Notes under the pieces: generated by a model
Databases searched by the model: none
What the model saw: only the letters and a program-made list of their open reading frames with translations
What the model was told of the DNA's origin: nothing
Origin: Takakia lepidozioides
Lineage: Eukaryota; Streptophyta; Takakiopsida; Takakiales; Takakiaceae
Length of the DNA: 64,000 nt
Assembly (NCBI GenBank): GCA_030704615.1
Contig: CM060731.1
Span: forward strand, 60,432,756-60,496,755
Direction: 5' to 3'
Translations under genes and position numbers: made by a program
Shown: positions 1 through 13,200 of the stretch, piece after piece
How the letters are laid out: the number at the start of each line of letters is the position of its first letter
Numbering within the stretch: position 1 is the stretch's first letter

Positions 1-1140
1 GAATTTCACAGTGAGAAATGATAGTTAGGTGAATTTCGCACTGAGAAATTATATGTGCTATGGCCACAAACTTAATTTCGCATAGAGAAATGATATGTGA
101 TATGGGCACAAACCTAAGGAGCGGTGGGTTTTGCATTGAGAAAAAGCCACGCCTATAGGGTACATGTTCATCAAATATAGGGGCTACTTGTTCTTTATAT
201 GTTCGTTTTGCATAATTGTCAGTGTCGCCAATTTCATTTCGTTGCGGAAGCTTCACGGAAATTTCCCAAATATTCGGGGAATATGCCCTTGTGCTCACGT
301 GAGAGTGCTCACACTCTACCCAACCTCCGTAAAGAAATGGGTTGATTTCTTTTTTCTTTTCATCCTTCTTTTATGCTTTCCCCCCATCGGTAGCTTCATG
401 TTAGAAAAGGGGGATGGTATCCTGTGAGTAGAGCGGGAGCATGCTCATGTGCGCACGGCGTGAGCACAACCCACGATCATAGGGGTTGTATGTTTTTAAA
501 CCGCGGTCATAGGAATTACATGTTTTGAGGCACGGTGCATTTATAGGGTGCAGTTGCACCAAAACGATAAACTATCTGATCTATCTTTCAGTTTCGCATT
601 GAGAAAATAAAATTGAGTAGAAGTTTGGGGAGTGAGAGTTTTAATTTCGCATTGAGAAAATAAAATTAAGTAGGAGTTTCAGGAGTGAGAGTTTCGTCTC
701 GATAAATTATCCATGGGATGTGACAACCTTTAAGGTCTCTTGGAGTCTCTGCGCCCTTTCTCAAGTCTATCATGGAAAGGGCCGAGTATCGGGTGAGCAT
801 AAAGGAAATCCCATGCCTATCGGATAACATGTTTATCATGTATAGGGGTTACTTGTTTCAGAAGTGTTGATGTGAGGGCCTATGTGAGCAGTTAAAAATA
901 GTTTCGCAAATTTTTTAGTTTCTCAATTTTAGTTTCGCTGAAGAATATTTGAAAGGCATATTAGGAATATGCAGTATATTCGCTTGTGCTCACGTGAGCA
1001 TGCTCACTCGCTACCCAACCTTTGAGAAAAGATCTTGGAGGTGAGGATAAAGAAAAATTGTAGGTGTGCACTACGTGGGTGTGTAATGCACTGGTACTTG
1101 TGTGGCTGGCTATTACGACCTATAACGAGCAGATATTTAC
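1..1140. repeat. Diverged repeat region with recurring TTTCGCATTGAGAAA motif
   Basis: The motif TTTCGCATTGAGAAA and close variants recurs at about 7, 33, 75, 130, 593, 645 and 912. It is an imperfect palindrome, since both ends read TTTC...GAAA. A longer unit is duplicated: about 145-330 matches 805-1030, with the same order of blocks (a GCCTAT..GG block, a 'tataggggctacttgtt' block, a CTCACGTGAG block, then 'ctacccaacct'). The copies differ at many sites, so the duplication is old. The small ORFs here have no recognisable product. I see no gene. Confidence 0.6.
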
Positions 1141-1351
1141 AAAAGAGAAATCAACTCTGGTTCTTTACGTAAATGTTGTTGTCTGCGGATAACTCATTTT
1201 CACATGCAATATTTGTCTTCGTGTCTATCATGTTCATGTTTGGTTCATGAGTGTCATATTGTAGCATTTGTTTGTGTTTGTGGTGTTGTAAGAAAAAATT
1301 GCCAAGCCACAAAAACCACTTTATTGTAATGCTAGAGTACTTCTCCGAGTT

Positions 1352-1442
1352 GTATCTATGACATGTAGTGGTATGTATGTTAGTAATAAAGTACTTAAGC
1401 ATGGTGATGAATCATAAAATATATGACTAGAAATAATATCAA
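1352..1442. repeat. Dispersed repeat A, copy 1 (partner 2400-2491)
   Basis: About 90 bases beginning near 'gtatctatgacatgtagtgg' match 2400-2491 in the same orientation and order, including the blocks 'agtggtatgtatg' and 'gaatcataaaa' and the ending 'catcaac'. The copies are roughly 80% alike by eye. No coding sense is visible. Confidence 0.55.
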
Positions 1443-1454
1443 CAGTTTTTATTT

Positions 1455-1720
1455 CTGGCAAATTTTCGCAATATTTTGACCTAAAAAATAAAATGGAATA
1501 TTCTGTCGTAAATTCCTTGTTTTCTGATGGATGAAATCGCCAAACTTCTCCAAATAAAATATAAATCATGGATGAATTTGCCAAATATGGATGATATACA
1601 TGGATGAAAATACAGAGGAGGATGATTCTATCAAAATTTCAGTGGATGAACAGAAAATATGGCTATTTCTTGCAAAACTCAGTAGCCACTCCTGTTATTT
1701 TCCACTTTAAAAAAACACCA
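1455..1720. repeat. Dispersed repeat B, copy 1 (partner 8722-8990)
   Basis: About 265 bases match 8722-8990 in direct orientation. Shared blocks in order include 'aatattttgacct' (variant in the partner), 'aatattctgt', 'ggatgaaat..ccaaacttctcca', 'atggatgaatttgcc' and 'tttcttgcaaaactc'. No ORF is conserved between the copies. It behaves like a non-autonomous mobile sequence, but I found no clear terminal repeats. Confidence 0.7.
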
Positions 1721-1729
1721 CCATATAAT

Positions 1730-3580
1730 ACACTAAATAATCCCATGTTCTAGTATATACAACACTGATCTTATTTGAGGTTTCTTTTAATTATTGGATC
1801 GTTTAGCATTAAAAAGTTCAAAAGTGCATAAGGGCAAGGTTGAAGAAATCAGAACTGAACTAAATTGCCACTGAACCTTGAAGTCCCGTTGACAACGATG
1901 CCGGTCCCCCTAGCTTGACTTCGCCAACGCCAAGCACTCTATCTTGAAGACGATCCCACTGGGCCACCCTGCACCCGCACCAAGCCCCTCACCAAGCCCC
2001 AACCTTCCTTGCATCCTGCCACTGCTCCCCTGTACTCCTATAGCAGCCACAACCACAACGACTAGTGAGTTGCTTGGCCCAGCCTCAAGATAGAAACGAA
2101 CTACTCTCTGGCTCTGAAACCACGATGTTGAAAATACAGATTTGAAGCCACTAGTGAGTTGCTTCAAACCCCACCGCCATAATAGTTAGAACTATCTAGA
2201 AAGTCAACTAATGAGTTATGTAGAAACTAGAACTACGTAGAAAGCCCACGCCCTACATTTGTGGGGCCCACCGACTACACCCTATATTCATAGGGTCATG
2301 TGCTCCCTGCTTTTATTTCTTGACCATACTCGTGGCCTTACTGCATAAGCCCCCACTCTAATTCCTAGACCACTCTAGAACACGGCCCGAATGAAAGTGC
2401 TCTACATATTATGTCAGTGGTATGTATGCAAGTATTATACTACTTGGGCATAATAATGAATCATAAAACAAACGACTGTAGAAATAACATCAACACCATG
2501 TAAATAATTTAAATTATTCCCCAACGACTGTTGTGATAAGCACTCCCAGTTGCATATATGACATATATAGCGTTGATCTAACGACTGTTGAAGTACAAAT
2601 TTATCATAAATTTTAAAACGACTATTAAGTCAATCCTATCACTAAACATGCACCAATAGGGTGAACAAGTATGAGTTGAGAGGACAACATATAACACTGC
2701 AACTGTGAAAGATGTATACTGCAAATAGAAAACAGTTGTGGAAGTTGTGGAAGTGTAGTTTCATGCTTCACATGCCATCAATACAAAGTGAACTCAGATT
2801 GCACTACATGGTATGTCAGTGAAGACTGTTGCAGAGGGGTTGTATTGTACACAACAATATGACACCAGGAGACAATTCTCAAAAAGTTTCCATGTTGATT
2901 TGAAGAGAATTACACAGAATTCAGCTAACATACACAGTCCAATAGGACCATTTCCCAACAGGTAACATCCTGCAATATATGGATTAGGCCACTGCAAGGG
3001 TGGCCTCGACACAAGCAACACTGCGAAGATGCTGAAGCTGACGAAGTTCCACACAGACAAGGCCGGCGTGAATCACCCCCAGTGTGCTGCAAAGCCACAA
3101 TTGAAATAGTCAGCTATTGTCATCCGTCCATCTCGCTGGGTTAAATAGGTCTCATGTCGCCTGCTCCTAACTAGCTAGGTTATTACACTGCGCTGAAATG
3201 TCATCCACTAAATGATTCCTTCGAAACAAGAGGAAACTGGCTCTCCCACAGCAATTCAAGCTTGGGAGTCGTGGAGCAAAAAAGGAGGAAAAGAAATTAT
3301 CATCCCTTCGAAGTTGCAGACTTTCGCTCCGCGTGCTGCTTCTTGATAATCTGTCGGCCAGTGATAAAAGACAGGCTGGAGATAGGGTCCAAATTAACAG
3401 GTTCAAATCAGGGCTCAATGGGGATGGGCATGCATCCTCTCATCACAAAGGTCCAGTGTATCCTAGTTCCAAATGAATGACCATGATGTGCCTCCTAACT
3501 GAGTCTCATCCCAACATTGCGATAGTGCACTTGATCCTCCTCTGCCCCCCAGATCGTTACTCCCGAACCAGAATTCAGCA
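1730..3580. other. Intergenic, no supported gene; 3' flank of the helicase at its right end
   Basis: This stretch contains repeat A copy 2 (2400-2491) and several spaced AACGACTGTTG-like words (about 2470-2630). A short hydrophobic reading frame lies on the minus strand at 2794-3060, but it begins at a TTG and has no in-frame ATG. I do not recognise it. About 3110-3583 is the likely 3' untranslated and downstream region of the helicase ending at 3584. Confidence 0.4.
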
Positions 3581-3583
3581 ACT

Positions 3584-6500
3584 CTATAGAACTGAATACT
3601 TTCCAGGTTGACTTGAGCCTGGAAGTGAGATGGCTACAGATGTGGACTCCTCTAGGATGCGTTTTATCTCTGCTTTGGCTTTCTTGACAGATGCCTCAGT
3701 GGGCCCTTCAATAAACAAAAACAGCTTTTGCTCCCCAGGAGCAGGGACCTTCCCTGGAGGAAAGTATTGACCGCGCGTAGTAATTGCTGCCCCTGTCCAC
3801 TCACTGATCTGCCCTAATGCCTCTCTGTGCGTAACCTTCCAGCGAGCATGTTGCGGGAAGTCGTTAATTTCAAGCTCTGCCTCATAGCTCTCAGGGGTCG
3901 CATCAGCCTGAATTTTAGCCAGGCTATGTTGCAGGTTGAATGCTGCTGCCTTTGCAGCTGCCATGGCTGACCCATCACTCATGCCTACCATGGATGGCAT
4001 ACCGGTCAGGCCAAACACTGGGGAGCCAAGGTGACCCATGGCACCTGCCATGTTAGCAAGAGCCATGTGATTAGCAAACTGCGCCATGCTAATGTTTGGC
4101 ACTCCACCAGCCATACCCATGCTAGCCATACCCATGCCAGTCATATTAGGCATGCCAAGTGGAAAACCAGGCATCCCCAGTCCAGGGAAACCAGGCATGC
4201 CCATTCCAGACATCCCTGGCAGGCCCTGGCTAGCAGCAGCAGCCTGTGCAGCGGCCAGCGCAGCTTGTAGCTGTGAGTTTCCAGCCGCAAGTGGATTGAT
4301 TGTTTGACCAGCACCAATCCCTGCCTTAGCAGCAGCAGCAAGAGCAGCAGCCTGCACAGCAACAGCCTGTGATGCATCACCCCCTGCTTTCCGGATTCCA
4401 TCATCATCTGATTCTGAGTCTGATTTGTCTTCCTCTTCTTCGAACCCATATTCCCTAGCCTGTGCTTTCTTGGCCGCCTTCCGGGCCTCATCCTCCTCTT
4501 CATTGAACTTAAACCCACTCCCACCATAGCCACTGCCATGTGCTTGTTCACTACCCTGTTTCACTTTAGCCATAAAATCATCAGCCAGTTTCTTCAAGTC
4601 ATCAGGGACCGTCTGCTCTGAGAGCTCCATAGCCTTGACAAGGTCAGGTGCATATCTTTCCTCATCTGTGGAAATGAAAGTGATGGCACACCCTTTGCGA
4701 CCTGCACGGCCTGTGCGACCAACACGATGCACATAATCCTCATAATGATTGGGCACGTCATAATTCACCACCAGCTCCAGCTCCTTTACATCCAGGCCTC
4801 GAGCAGCGATACTGGTAGCAATCATTAGATTACACACATTGGTCTTGAAGTCTGTGATCGTGGACTCTCGATCTGTTTGATCCTTGGCACCATGCAATGA
4901 CAGGCATGGGTAGCCAGCCTTTAGCAGATCCTTAAAAAGACTATCACACTTCTCTTGAGAGTGGACAAAAACTAGAATCTTTCCTTTCTCATACCACTCC
5001 CCGAGGAGCTCAAGCAGTCTCAAGAATCGCTCACCATCGGGTCTCACTTCCACCGTCTGTGTAATGTCACTGTTCACAACACTTCGCCCTCCAACTTGAA
5101 TCTCCACAGGTTTGATCAGAACTTTGCGGGCAAGGACCTCCACCTGCCTGCAGGCAATCCAAAAAAATTTCATCCGATTATAATCCACAGTAATGAGTGT
5201 CCAAGATCTTGAACAAAGTGGCCATCCAATGGCACATACACATGCAACCGCCACAGCACAACTGGTCAAGCAGATAAAGCCAGAATCTAACTGTTGCACC
5301 CCATGCAACATTTGTCACATATGGAAACTCTCTTAAACGTCTGTCTTCTGAACAGAACGTATGCCAACATCATATACCTGGGGAATGTCGCAGAGAAGAG
5401 CACAGTCTGCCTTTCTGGCCTTGTATTTTGTACTATCCTTGTAATTTGGGGCTCGAAACCCATGTCAAACATACGATCAGCTTCATCCATCACCAGATAT
5501 GTGACGCGGCGCAAGTTGGTGATCTTCCCAGCACTTGTACACAGAACATCGATCATCCGACCAGGTGTACAAACCACCATCTCCGCTCCTCTCTTCAAAT
5601 CACTGATCTGCTGTGCAACCCCTGATCCTCCATAGACAGGCACGCAAGTCAAACCCAGCACTTTCGAGAATTTTTTGATGTCATTGTATATCTGTTGAAC
5701 CAGCTCTCTTGTTGGAGCCATGACTAGACCAATTGGACCATCCCCCTGGGCAAGAGGGGGCTGATCCATGATGTGTCGCATCATGGGTAAAACAAAAGCC
5801 AGTGTTTTACCAGATCCTGTCTTTGCAATTCCAATACAATCCCTTCCACTCATGATGATTGGAAGTGCTTGTGCCTGGATTGGCATGGGCTTCTCAAACC
5901 CTGCTTTTTTAATCACATCCAAAACTTTGTTGCTGAGGCCACTTTGATTCCAAGTTTTGAGAGGCCAGGGGACATCCTTGCCTCGAATTTTTAACTCCAT
6001 CTCCTTCCTATATGCAGCAATTTCCTCCACAGTCATCCGAGATATCTCTTTCACTTGAATGTAGAAGTTCTTCCGGAAAGCAGGATACTGGATCTTAGTG
6101 TGGTCCACAATAGCAAGCTTCTCTGCCTTGGTTTTCTTAACTCTCTTCAAAAAGTCCTCGTCGTCTTCATCTCCAGAGCCACCTTCAAACGATATCCAAA
6201 CTGTCAACTGTGTAACCAAGCAAGTCACAGACTATAAAAATCTAGCAAACTAGGTGATATGCCCAAAAACACAAATGGTAAGTGTCAAGCCAGGGTGAGT
6301 GTCAAGCCCTGGAATCATTGGTCACCATTGCTGTCTCATATATTTCACAATAAGAGTTTTCAGTTGCTGCAATGTGTATAGATTTTGTTGTGCTACTCAT
6401 GCCCCAATCTTCTTTCTCCACAGAGGACCAAATCACAGCCCCTCTAGTACTAAGCATAATTGGAAATTATATCAACTTAGTAAGTGCTATGTCTTGTACA

Positions 6501-8557
6501 AGCTTCAAAAAGAGTTCTCTGCATGCCAGCTGTCTACCAGTGGTGTTGGTGATTTGGGCACAATTCTTACAGCAATTATACTCCCAGGACTGGCTCTGGT
6601 AAGTTTTGTGAATGACACTTTAGATCTTGGCAAAGTCACTTTGGGTAGGATCTCTAACAAGACACCAACTGTCTCTGCTGCGAACTCTCAGGCAAAGTGG
6701 GGTGGTGGTGCCCATTCCATTGCATGCATTCTCAGTTTTTATGTCCTGCACCACCTTGTGCAATTCAGCTGTATATGATCCATCTACACTATGGAGTGAG
6801 TTATGGGTGGATATGCTGCCTACTATTTCCTGAATTTGATGCTAAAGGAGTGACCTCTTGGTTGTTCACGGCGCCACCAGATTGAGATGGCAAATGTGTC
6901 TTGTCCAACATGTCTGATGGGGCGGTCCATCTTGTCATAGGATTCCAAGACACAGTAAAGTTACATTTGTTCTTAATCTCATGGGGAAGTGCACAAGCTC
7001 GGTAGTCAGCAATCCAGTATGGAGAATCTGCACAAGTCTTGCTGTCTGATAGCCCAGTCCAGTTCGGAAGAGAGGGAGAGCTCTACTCAATTGGCGTGCT
7101 CTCAGTGTTGTGGCCACACAACCATGCCTGTTTGGGAAAACGGAAAAAGGATCACACTAGGATTTTGTGCTTGAGCAACATTACCTTGCCCCTCCTCGTG
7201 TTCGTCATCTGAAAGTGATTCATACCCAGGCATGATTCGACCAGTGCTGTTTCTGCTACCGCGCTTTATCTGCCTGCGCTTCTCCACACTTTTCTTGGCA
7301 TCCTCTGTACTATCTTTTTCCTCTGGAGCCTCTGCCATCGGGGTATCAACGGTGTTAATCTGCACATCTCGGGCAAGGGTACATCAAATCTGTTAAAATT
7401 TGACATTGGCTCTGGCTCACTGCAAACATATTTCCATTAAGATAGTTTGCACCCCCACTATAGATATTTCGGTGGAATGTCTCCTTTACAGGCTCAAGGT
7501 ATGGAATGTCCCTTTTACTAGTGGAAAGTACTTTCAGCCTGTGGGCTAACCCCACTTGTAAATTAAGATCGACAACAAATTCCAACAAAATTTCAGATCA
7601 AGTGTATCAAAAATGTCAGATACTGACCTCAGGCACAGCAATTGACTCCATGAAAGCGTCCAGTGGATCAACCTCCTCTTCTGCAACTTTACTTTCCGAG
7701 GCATCCGTCAAAGCACCAGCTTTCTCCACATTGCCAGCCCTTTTTCTGCGATCTTTATGCCCCTTTTCAGGGTAGGCTGCATCGGCCACCCCATCCGCCA
7801 TGACAACGTCTCCGTTTTCAAATGCCGACACCCTAGTGGCCCCAGCACTCTCTATCTCAGCCTCATCATCATCCGATTCCTCGCCTTCGAGAGTCCAAGC
7901 CTTCTTACCAATTCCGGCTACAGCGGAAGCATCCCCTCCCACCTCTGTGATTCCCCTCTTCTTCCCTTCCTCCTCTTCTTTTCTACGCCGAAGCTCCTGC
8001 CATTCCTGCACTCGCCTTCTCCGCTTCTCCATGTCCTCATCTAACTTCTTCTGCTCCTGATCAAAATCATCCTCATCGTCAGCCTCCTTTTTCACTTTTC
8101 CTTCTTCCCGTATTGTTTCCTCAATTTTCCCTCTCACCTCATCCCTCCCTGCCTCTTCCTCCTTCCGCGCCACCTTCCGATCCCGCTCTCGCTCCCCCTC
8201 TCCCTCTCCATCCCCCTCTCTCCCTCTCTCTTCCCTAACCTTATCCCTCCCCGTCTCCCTATCCTTACCCTCCACCTCCTCCTCCTTTTTCCTCCTCTTC
8301 CGCTCACGATCGTCATGCCCGTCTCTCTCCCGCCGCGACCTCTCTCTCCCCTTCTCCCTATCCTTCTCCTTCACTTCCACCACAGCCCCTCTATCCCTAT
8401 CATCCTGCCGCTTGCTGTGCTTCCTCTCCTGCTCCTTGTCGTCCTCAACCTCACGCCCCCGCTGCTTCTGCTTCTCGCGATCTCGGTCGCGGTGCTTCTT
8501 CTCGCGATGCTTGTCTCGCTCGCCTCCTCGCGGCCTCTCTCGATGCTCGCGCGCCAT
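3584..8557 (-). CDS. RH42: PRP5-type DEAD-box ATP-dependent RNA helicase (plant RH42-like), 4 exons
   Basis: Predicted exons are 7628-8557, 7185-7359, 5378-6200 and 3584-5147, joined at GT..AG borders; they sum to 3492 nt, giving 1163 residues, about the family length. Residues 1-230 are very rich in R, E, D and K, as in SR-like splicing factors. The conserved DPLDAFMESIAVPE block lies near 300. The Q motif is near 469, AKTGSGKT at 494-501, PTREL near 532, DEAD at 607-610, SAT at 638-640, and HRVGRTGRAGR begins near 783. The C-terminal part is Ala/Gly/Met-rich, followed by a KH-like segment. In yeast and animals PRP5 remodels U2 snRNP for branch-site recognition in the nucleus; the same role is inferred here. 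The start is the ATG at 8557 because reading further upstream adds only 25 atypical residues. No defects are seen, so it is probably functional. Confidence 0.93.
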
Positions 8558-8595
8558 CGCTACTCTCCACACGCTCTCCCACAACAACCGAACAT

Positions 8596-8604
8596 TTAGG
8601 GTTT
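8596..8604 (-). promoter_or_regulatory. Telo-box just upstream of the RH42-like start codon
   Basis: TTAGGGTTT on the plus strand reads AAACCCTAA on the coding strand, 39 bases before the ATG. This element is common in promoters and 5' leaders of plant genes for RNA and translation machinery. Its function here is inferred from position only. Confidence 0.45.
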
Positions 8605-8721
8605 CGTTTCTCCTGTTATTATTACCCCCCATTGTTTTGCCCCCACCTTCCTTTATTTTTTTATTTTTATTTTTATTTTTATTTTGGAAAACAAAGGCAA
8701 GTCTGAGCTATGGTTTTTTTA

Positions 8722-8990
8722 AATGGCGAATTTTCGCCAGATTTTGACCTCCCCAAACCAAACGTAATATTCTGTAATAAAATACCCTGTTTTTCCATGG
8801 ATGAAATCCCCAAACTTCTCCACATAAAAAATAAATTATGGATGAATTTGCCAAATATGGATGATATAAATGAATTATAGTACGGATGTGGATGATTCTA
8901 TCCTAATTTCAATGGATGAACAGAATGTACGATATTTCTTGCAAAACTCTGTAGCCACTCGTCCTCTTTTCCAAATTTTCTACAAAAAAA
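8722..8990. repeat. Dispersed repeat B, copy 2 (partner 1455-1720)
   Basis: Direct copy of the 1455-1720 sequence, lying about 165 bases upstream of the RH42-like start codon, so it may sit within its promoter. Both copies are followed by short A-runs (8980-8990; 1710-1716). Confidence 0.7.
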
Positions 8991-9893
8991 CACTGGTCTC
9001 TAAGCCTCTGAGGGCTTCTTGAGTCCCCTCTTTATTTTTATTTTTTTTCAAGAAAACAAAAAGGCAAGGCCCCAATAGATTGATCAGAGGGGAAAAAAAA
9101 AAAAAAAAATGATCAGTGGAAAAAATAAGGTCAAGAGCCATCAACTTATCTTTTACCAACCAAACCCTGGGGTTCATGGGACTCATAACTAATAACCAAC
9201 AGAAAAGACACACAGACAAGCGAAGGTCCTAAGAGACCCAAAAAAGCAGGAAGGATTGCACCAGAGGACCACGCGAAGTGCTTCAAAGTTGGTGAGGCTG
9301 TGGTTCAGTTTTGTTCTACAAACCAGCTTCTCTAGTGTACCTGCTTGGAATCCTTGAGGTTGCTATCTGTGAGGAGGAACCAAAGCTGGGATCAATACAT
9401 AAGAGGACTTACAGGATTTCTTGGGGAGGTTCAAAGGCATTAGGTACATCCGGTTTATATTGAAATGACAAACAACTTTTAAAAGTGGTTTTATTACAAA
9501 AAACTCAATTTGGTATAATTGCATTATATTGAAACTAATATTTATTATTTTGATTAAAATAGGGATCCAATCTTTTTGTATACTTGTACCATTGTAAACC
9601 AAGGTTTTTTAGTATGATATATTATTCTAATATATTCAGGTGTAGAATTATTCATGATCTATTTTATTTCTGATCAATCTCTAAGTACTAAATTGGAATG
9701 TTGAGAAAGAAAAGAATCGACTTGAAGTGTGATACTTTTAACAACATATCAATGTTATGGCTGCTTATTTATCAACTGTTTAGTGAACCGATTTTCTACC
9801 AAATGCCTACATTTGGATATCTAAAATCTACAAATACTTGTATAGTGTGGCACGTCGAGATATTAGGCCGCCGGGTTTAGACTGCGCCCAAAC
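8991..9893. other. Intergenic, AT-rich, no gene seen
   Basis: Contains an A-run at about 9092-9108 and otherwise nonrepetitive AT-rich DNA. No reading frame resembles a known protein. Confidence 0.4.
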
Positions 9894-10270
9894 GAGCAGC
9901 TAAAACGATGGTGGTCAATGATTGGACGAATTTCAGGTTTTGGCCTGTGGATAGTTTAGACATGGCCTGTCAATGAAAAACTCCCAATCTAGGTGACACT
10001 GCTGGATGCATATGTGGCACTTTTGAGCCGCCAAACTTGAGAACGAGCTTTTAGCTCATCCCAAGAATGGTCCAGCGGCCAAAAGGTTTCACCGATGTTT
10101 CACCAAGTGGTTACGCTCCTGGGATGGAGATGGAGTGCAAGTCGTGGAGGCCGTCCGATCGTTGGCCGTCCACGTTTTAGCCTGTCGACACTTTACACAC
10201 GTTTCACTTCAGCCTGTCACGTCATCCCAACGAGCGCCTGAGATGAGGGGCCAAACGATTTTGGCTGCTC
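9894..10270. mobile_element. Possible MITE bounded by a GAGCAGC inverted repeat
   Basis: The left arm (9894-9916, starting GAGCAGCTAAAACGATGG) and the right arm (10249-10270, ending ACGATTTTGGCTGCTC) are inverted copies with a few mismatches. The 377-bp interior is GC-richer than its surroundings and does not code. I could not find a matching target-site duplication, so the true ends may lie slightly outside. Confidence 0.4.
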
Positions 10271-13200
10271 ATATCATGGCCTGTGTCATATCATGTATGG
10301 AGCAATCGAATACCCCTATTTAGTGTACAATACAATCTTTTGCACCTTGAGGCATCCCAAGGAACAACTCACTTCACCTACTCCCCAATGTGTAACCCTG
10401 CCCTTCCTCCATATCCATACTAAGGTGGTACTAATTTCCACTCATGACAATACACTAAACCACCAACTAATTCCTTCCAACGCTTAGCATGCCATTGGTT
10501 GGCTTGCTTCTTGGTAATAGTGAATTGTGGTGGTTTTGGATTCAATGAAGGGTGAGTCTATGGGGAAGGAGGTGGTTATAATATAACTTAGGACAGAGTT
10601 ATCCTAAAAGCCAATCAAAGTACTATGAGTTTTGCTCTCTTATGCTTCTTTATACCATGAGTTTGCTTCTCTAAATAGTAGAAGAGCTTGGTGGTATCTC
10701 CATTGGAGTCATTATTAGGTGTGCGAGAGTTTGGTGGTCTTCAAACTCAAGGAAAATTATTTTTGCTTTCACAAATGACCGCAAAACTAATTTAAACCCC
10801 TCATTCTGCTTCAAGTGAATATTCATGCCTTTTACAGCTGTTAAAGCAAGTATTGTACCTTTCTTCAGAGTGTATGTGCCATGGTAAGTATACCTTTCAT
10901 AGACAGTGTACCTAATTATAATCTTGCAGGATAAGTAAATATTGATTGTGAGAATGTACAACATCTGAACATCGAGTTTTTTTATTTTTTTATTTTTTTA
11001 ACACAAAAGGAACAATGAACATCAAGTTTAGTGTCACTTTTTGGTGCACATTTTTAAAATTTTATAACTTATTCATATGGTGTCCAAAAATTGTAGATGT
11101 ATGTTTCCCAATTATTTGCGGCTAGTGTTGTTAATTATTGCTATTGTTTTAATTACCGTTATTATCATTAAATTCACTAATCAGCTCAATTAGGATGACT
11201 ACTAAGATGGCATGTCGATTTCTCACAATAAATAAATAAAAACATTGCTATAATGTTTTTAAATGTTTTTTGGTTTTTATTTTTTTGGAATATGATTAAT
11301 TAGTGATAATGCAAAGATCTTATCCAAATATAGAATTTTTAATTATATGTATGTTAGTCTTGGCAGATTTACAACATATTTATTTGAATAACTACCTTTT
11401 GAACTATAGGGGGCTCTGATCTTTGCATATTACATTTTCTTCAAATATCCTTGTTCCTTCAGAAATTACATTAAGCAAAAAAATGTTACAAAGTTTCAAT
11501 TTTTTGCAGAACTTTTTTTCGAGTATAGCCCAATTGAGGAACGAATCCCATATTCCCATCATCTTCGGACACGTGGACATTTTCCTCAGGGTCAATAAAA
11601 TGCTCTCCCATCTCCCGCCTTCCTAGCTCAGTAGTGTGACTTGATTTTGCTTCAACTTCACGGCCCTCTCTCCAAATTCACCGTATGATCTTTAATTTCA
11701 ATGGAAACAAGTTGAAACTGACTTGTTTTTGCTTTCTGAATCAAGCCTTGGATTGGAAATGAAGTAGAGGGGTGTAGTTTTTATTTTCCTGGTCCATCAG
11801 GTCACGAGCCAAGAGCTTGATCCCATGTATTCGAAGTGGCTGTATAGTTTTAATCCTCGATGAGTAGCAGTGTGGTCGTTTCATCCTGTTACATCTAACT
11901 AAGGTCATAAGCAATCCACTGCAAATCAAATGCCATTTGGACCTCGTAAATGCAAGCGGACTAGGTTTCAATATTAATCCTAGAAGGCTTAGTTAGTCCA
12001 AGTTCCAACCTTGTTATGTTTCTCCGAATCTGGCTGCAGCTCCATGGTGCTGAGGCTCCCCACTAAGTTACAGTAGAGTATAGTAAACACAGAGAGATCT
12101 GGCCTCAAACTACAGAATGCTGCGAGTCAGAATTGCATTAAGGGTTGTGTGTTGAAAGAGCTGATGCATGTGGATGTTGTCGAGTAAAGGAAGATCTTTC
12201 TGGTTAATTTGTGATTGTGTTTGTTTAAAGGACCTGATGGCCATTTGTGTTCCTCGGCTCTTGTGCAATAATTAACTTGCTGAGGGTTACCCACCTTTTT
12301 GCAACTCCGATTATTTTCACGTCATACACATGAACTTTCTAGCTCGGCTATAGGTAGTATGAAAAGGTGAACTCTCTGTGAAAGTGTTTCCACTATGCTC
12401 ATGAACCCAAGTGTTCTATGCACAGTCACTGATGAGTAGGGAAGTTATCATTGTTGTGAAATATCACTCGATCATCTTTCGGTCAGTGCAGTTTTTATCA
12501 TGAAGCTGGAAGAGTTCATGCCATACTTTAAAATAAAAAATAAAAAATTACACTTCATATTTCAGGTTGAACCTGAAAATAGGTCCTTCAGGTTCATTGT
12601 GGGAATCCAGCCAGTTGATGGCAAGTACTAAGGGGCTACAGTTTATACACTGCCTACATGTAGTCTCAGTTGCTATTGGCTCTTGGAAATCGAAACTAAT
12701 TGGGCTGTGAATTAAAGATTCCCAATTGAGTTGGGAATTGCACCCATTTCTCAATTGCCAATTGAGCAAGATTCCCAATCGAGAAATGGGGCTGTGAAGG
12801 CTTATTGTGGGGAAACTACCCCATCTGAATCTGCAGACTAATTCTAATGCGAAAATATGAAGCAATAAGTTTTTCCTCCCATTATTATAGTTTTCTGTTT
12901 CTTTTTTGCTTTGTTGGCCCTGCCGTCTCAAGGCAGAACTACGAAAAGGGTTCAGGAGTCGAGAGGCCCAGGAATTTTTCATGGAACCATTCAACATCTG
13001 ACAGATATAAATAAATCATATACTTCAGATGAATGGATAAAATATTAAGTAATTGATGAAACTTCAACGAACAGGACTGAGGGCGCGATGGCGGAGCTGC
13101 GAGACAACCTCCAACGGTCATCTGAAACTTCTTCCATCTCTATCAGATCCTTTCGACTTCCTGCTTACTTTACTTGCATCAACTAGCAAATACTCCCAAG

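Noticed and set aside
2794-3060. Hydrophobic minus ORF, faintly like an ELO-type membrane protein
   Set aside because: Starts at TTG, no in-frame ATG, no HxxHH motif, and resemblance rests on a few aromatic and hydrophobic residues.
4031-4551. ORFs on the other strand and frames within the RH42-like last exon
   Set aside because: Shadows of the Ala/Gly/Met-rich repeat coding region.
6299-6833. Plus-strand ORFs in the large intron of the RH42-like gene (159 codons and others)
   Set aside because: No recognisable domain; lie wholly within the intron 6201-7184.
10671-10964. 97-codon minus ORF with GTYTLKKGT, faintly like a cytochrome P450 segment
   Set aside because: Only a few residues match, no heme-binding Cys motif nearby, and the rest is unlike the family.
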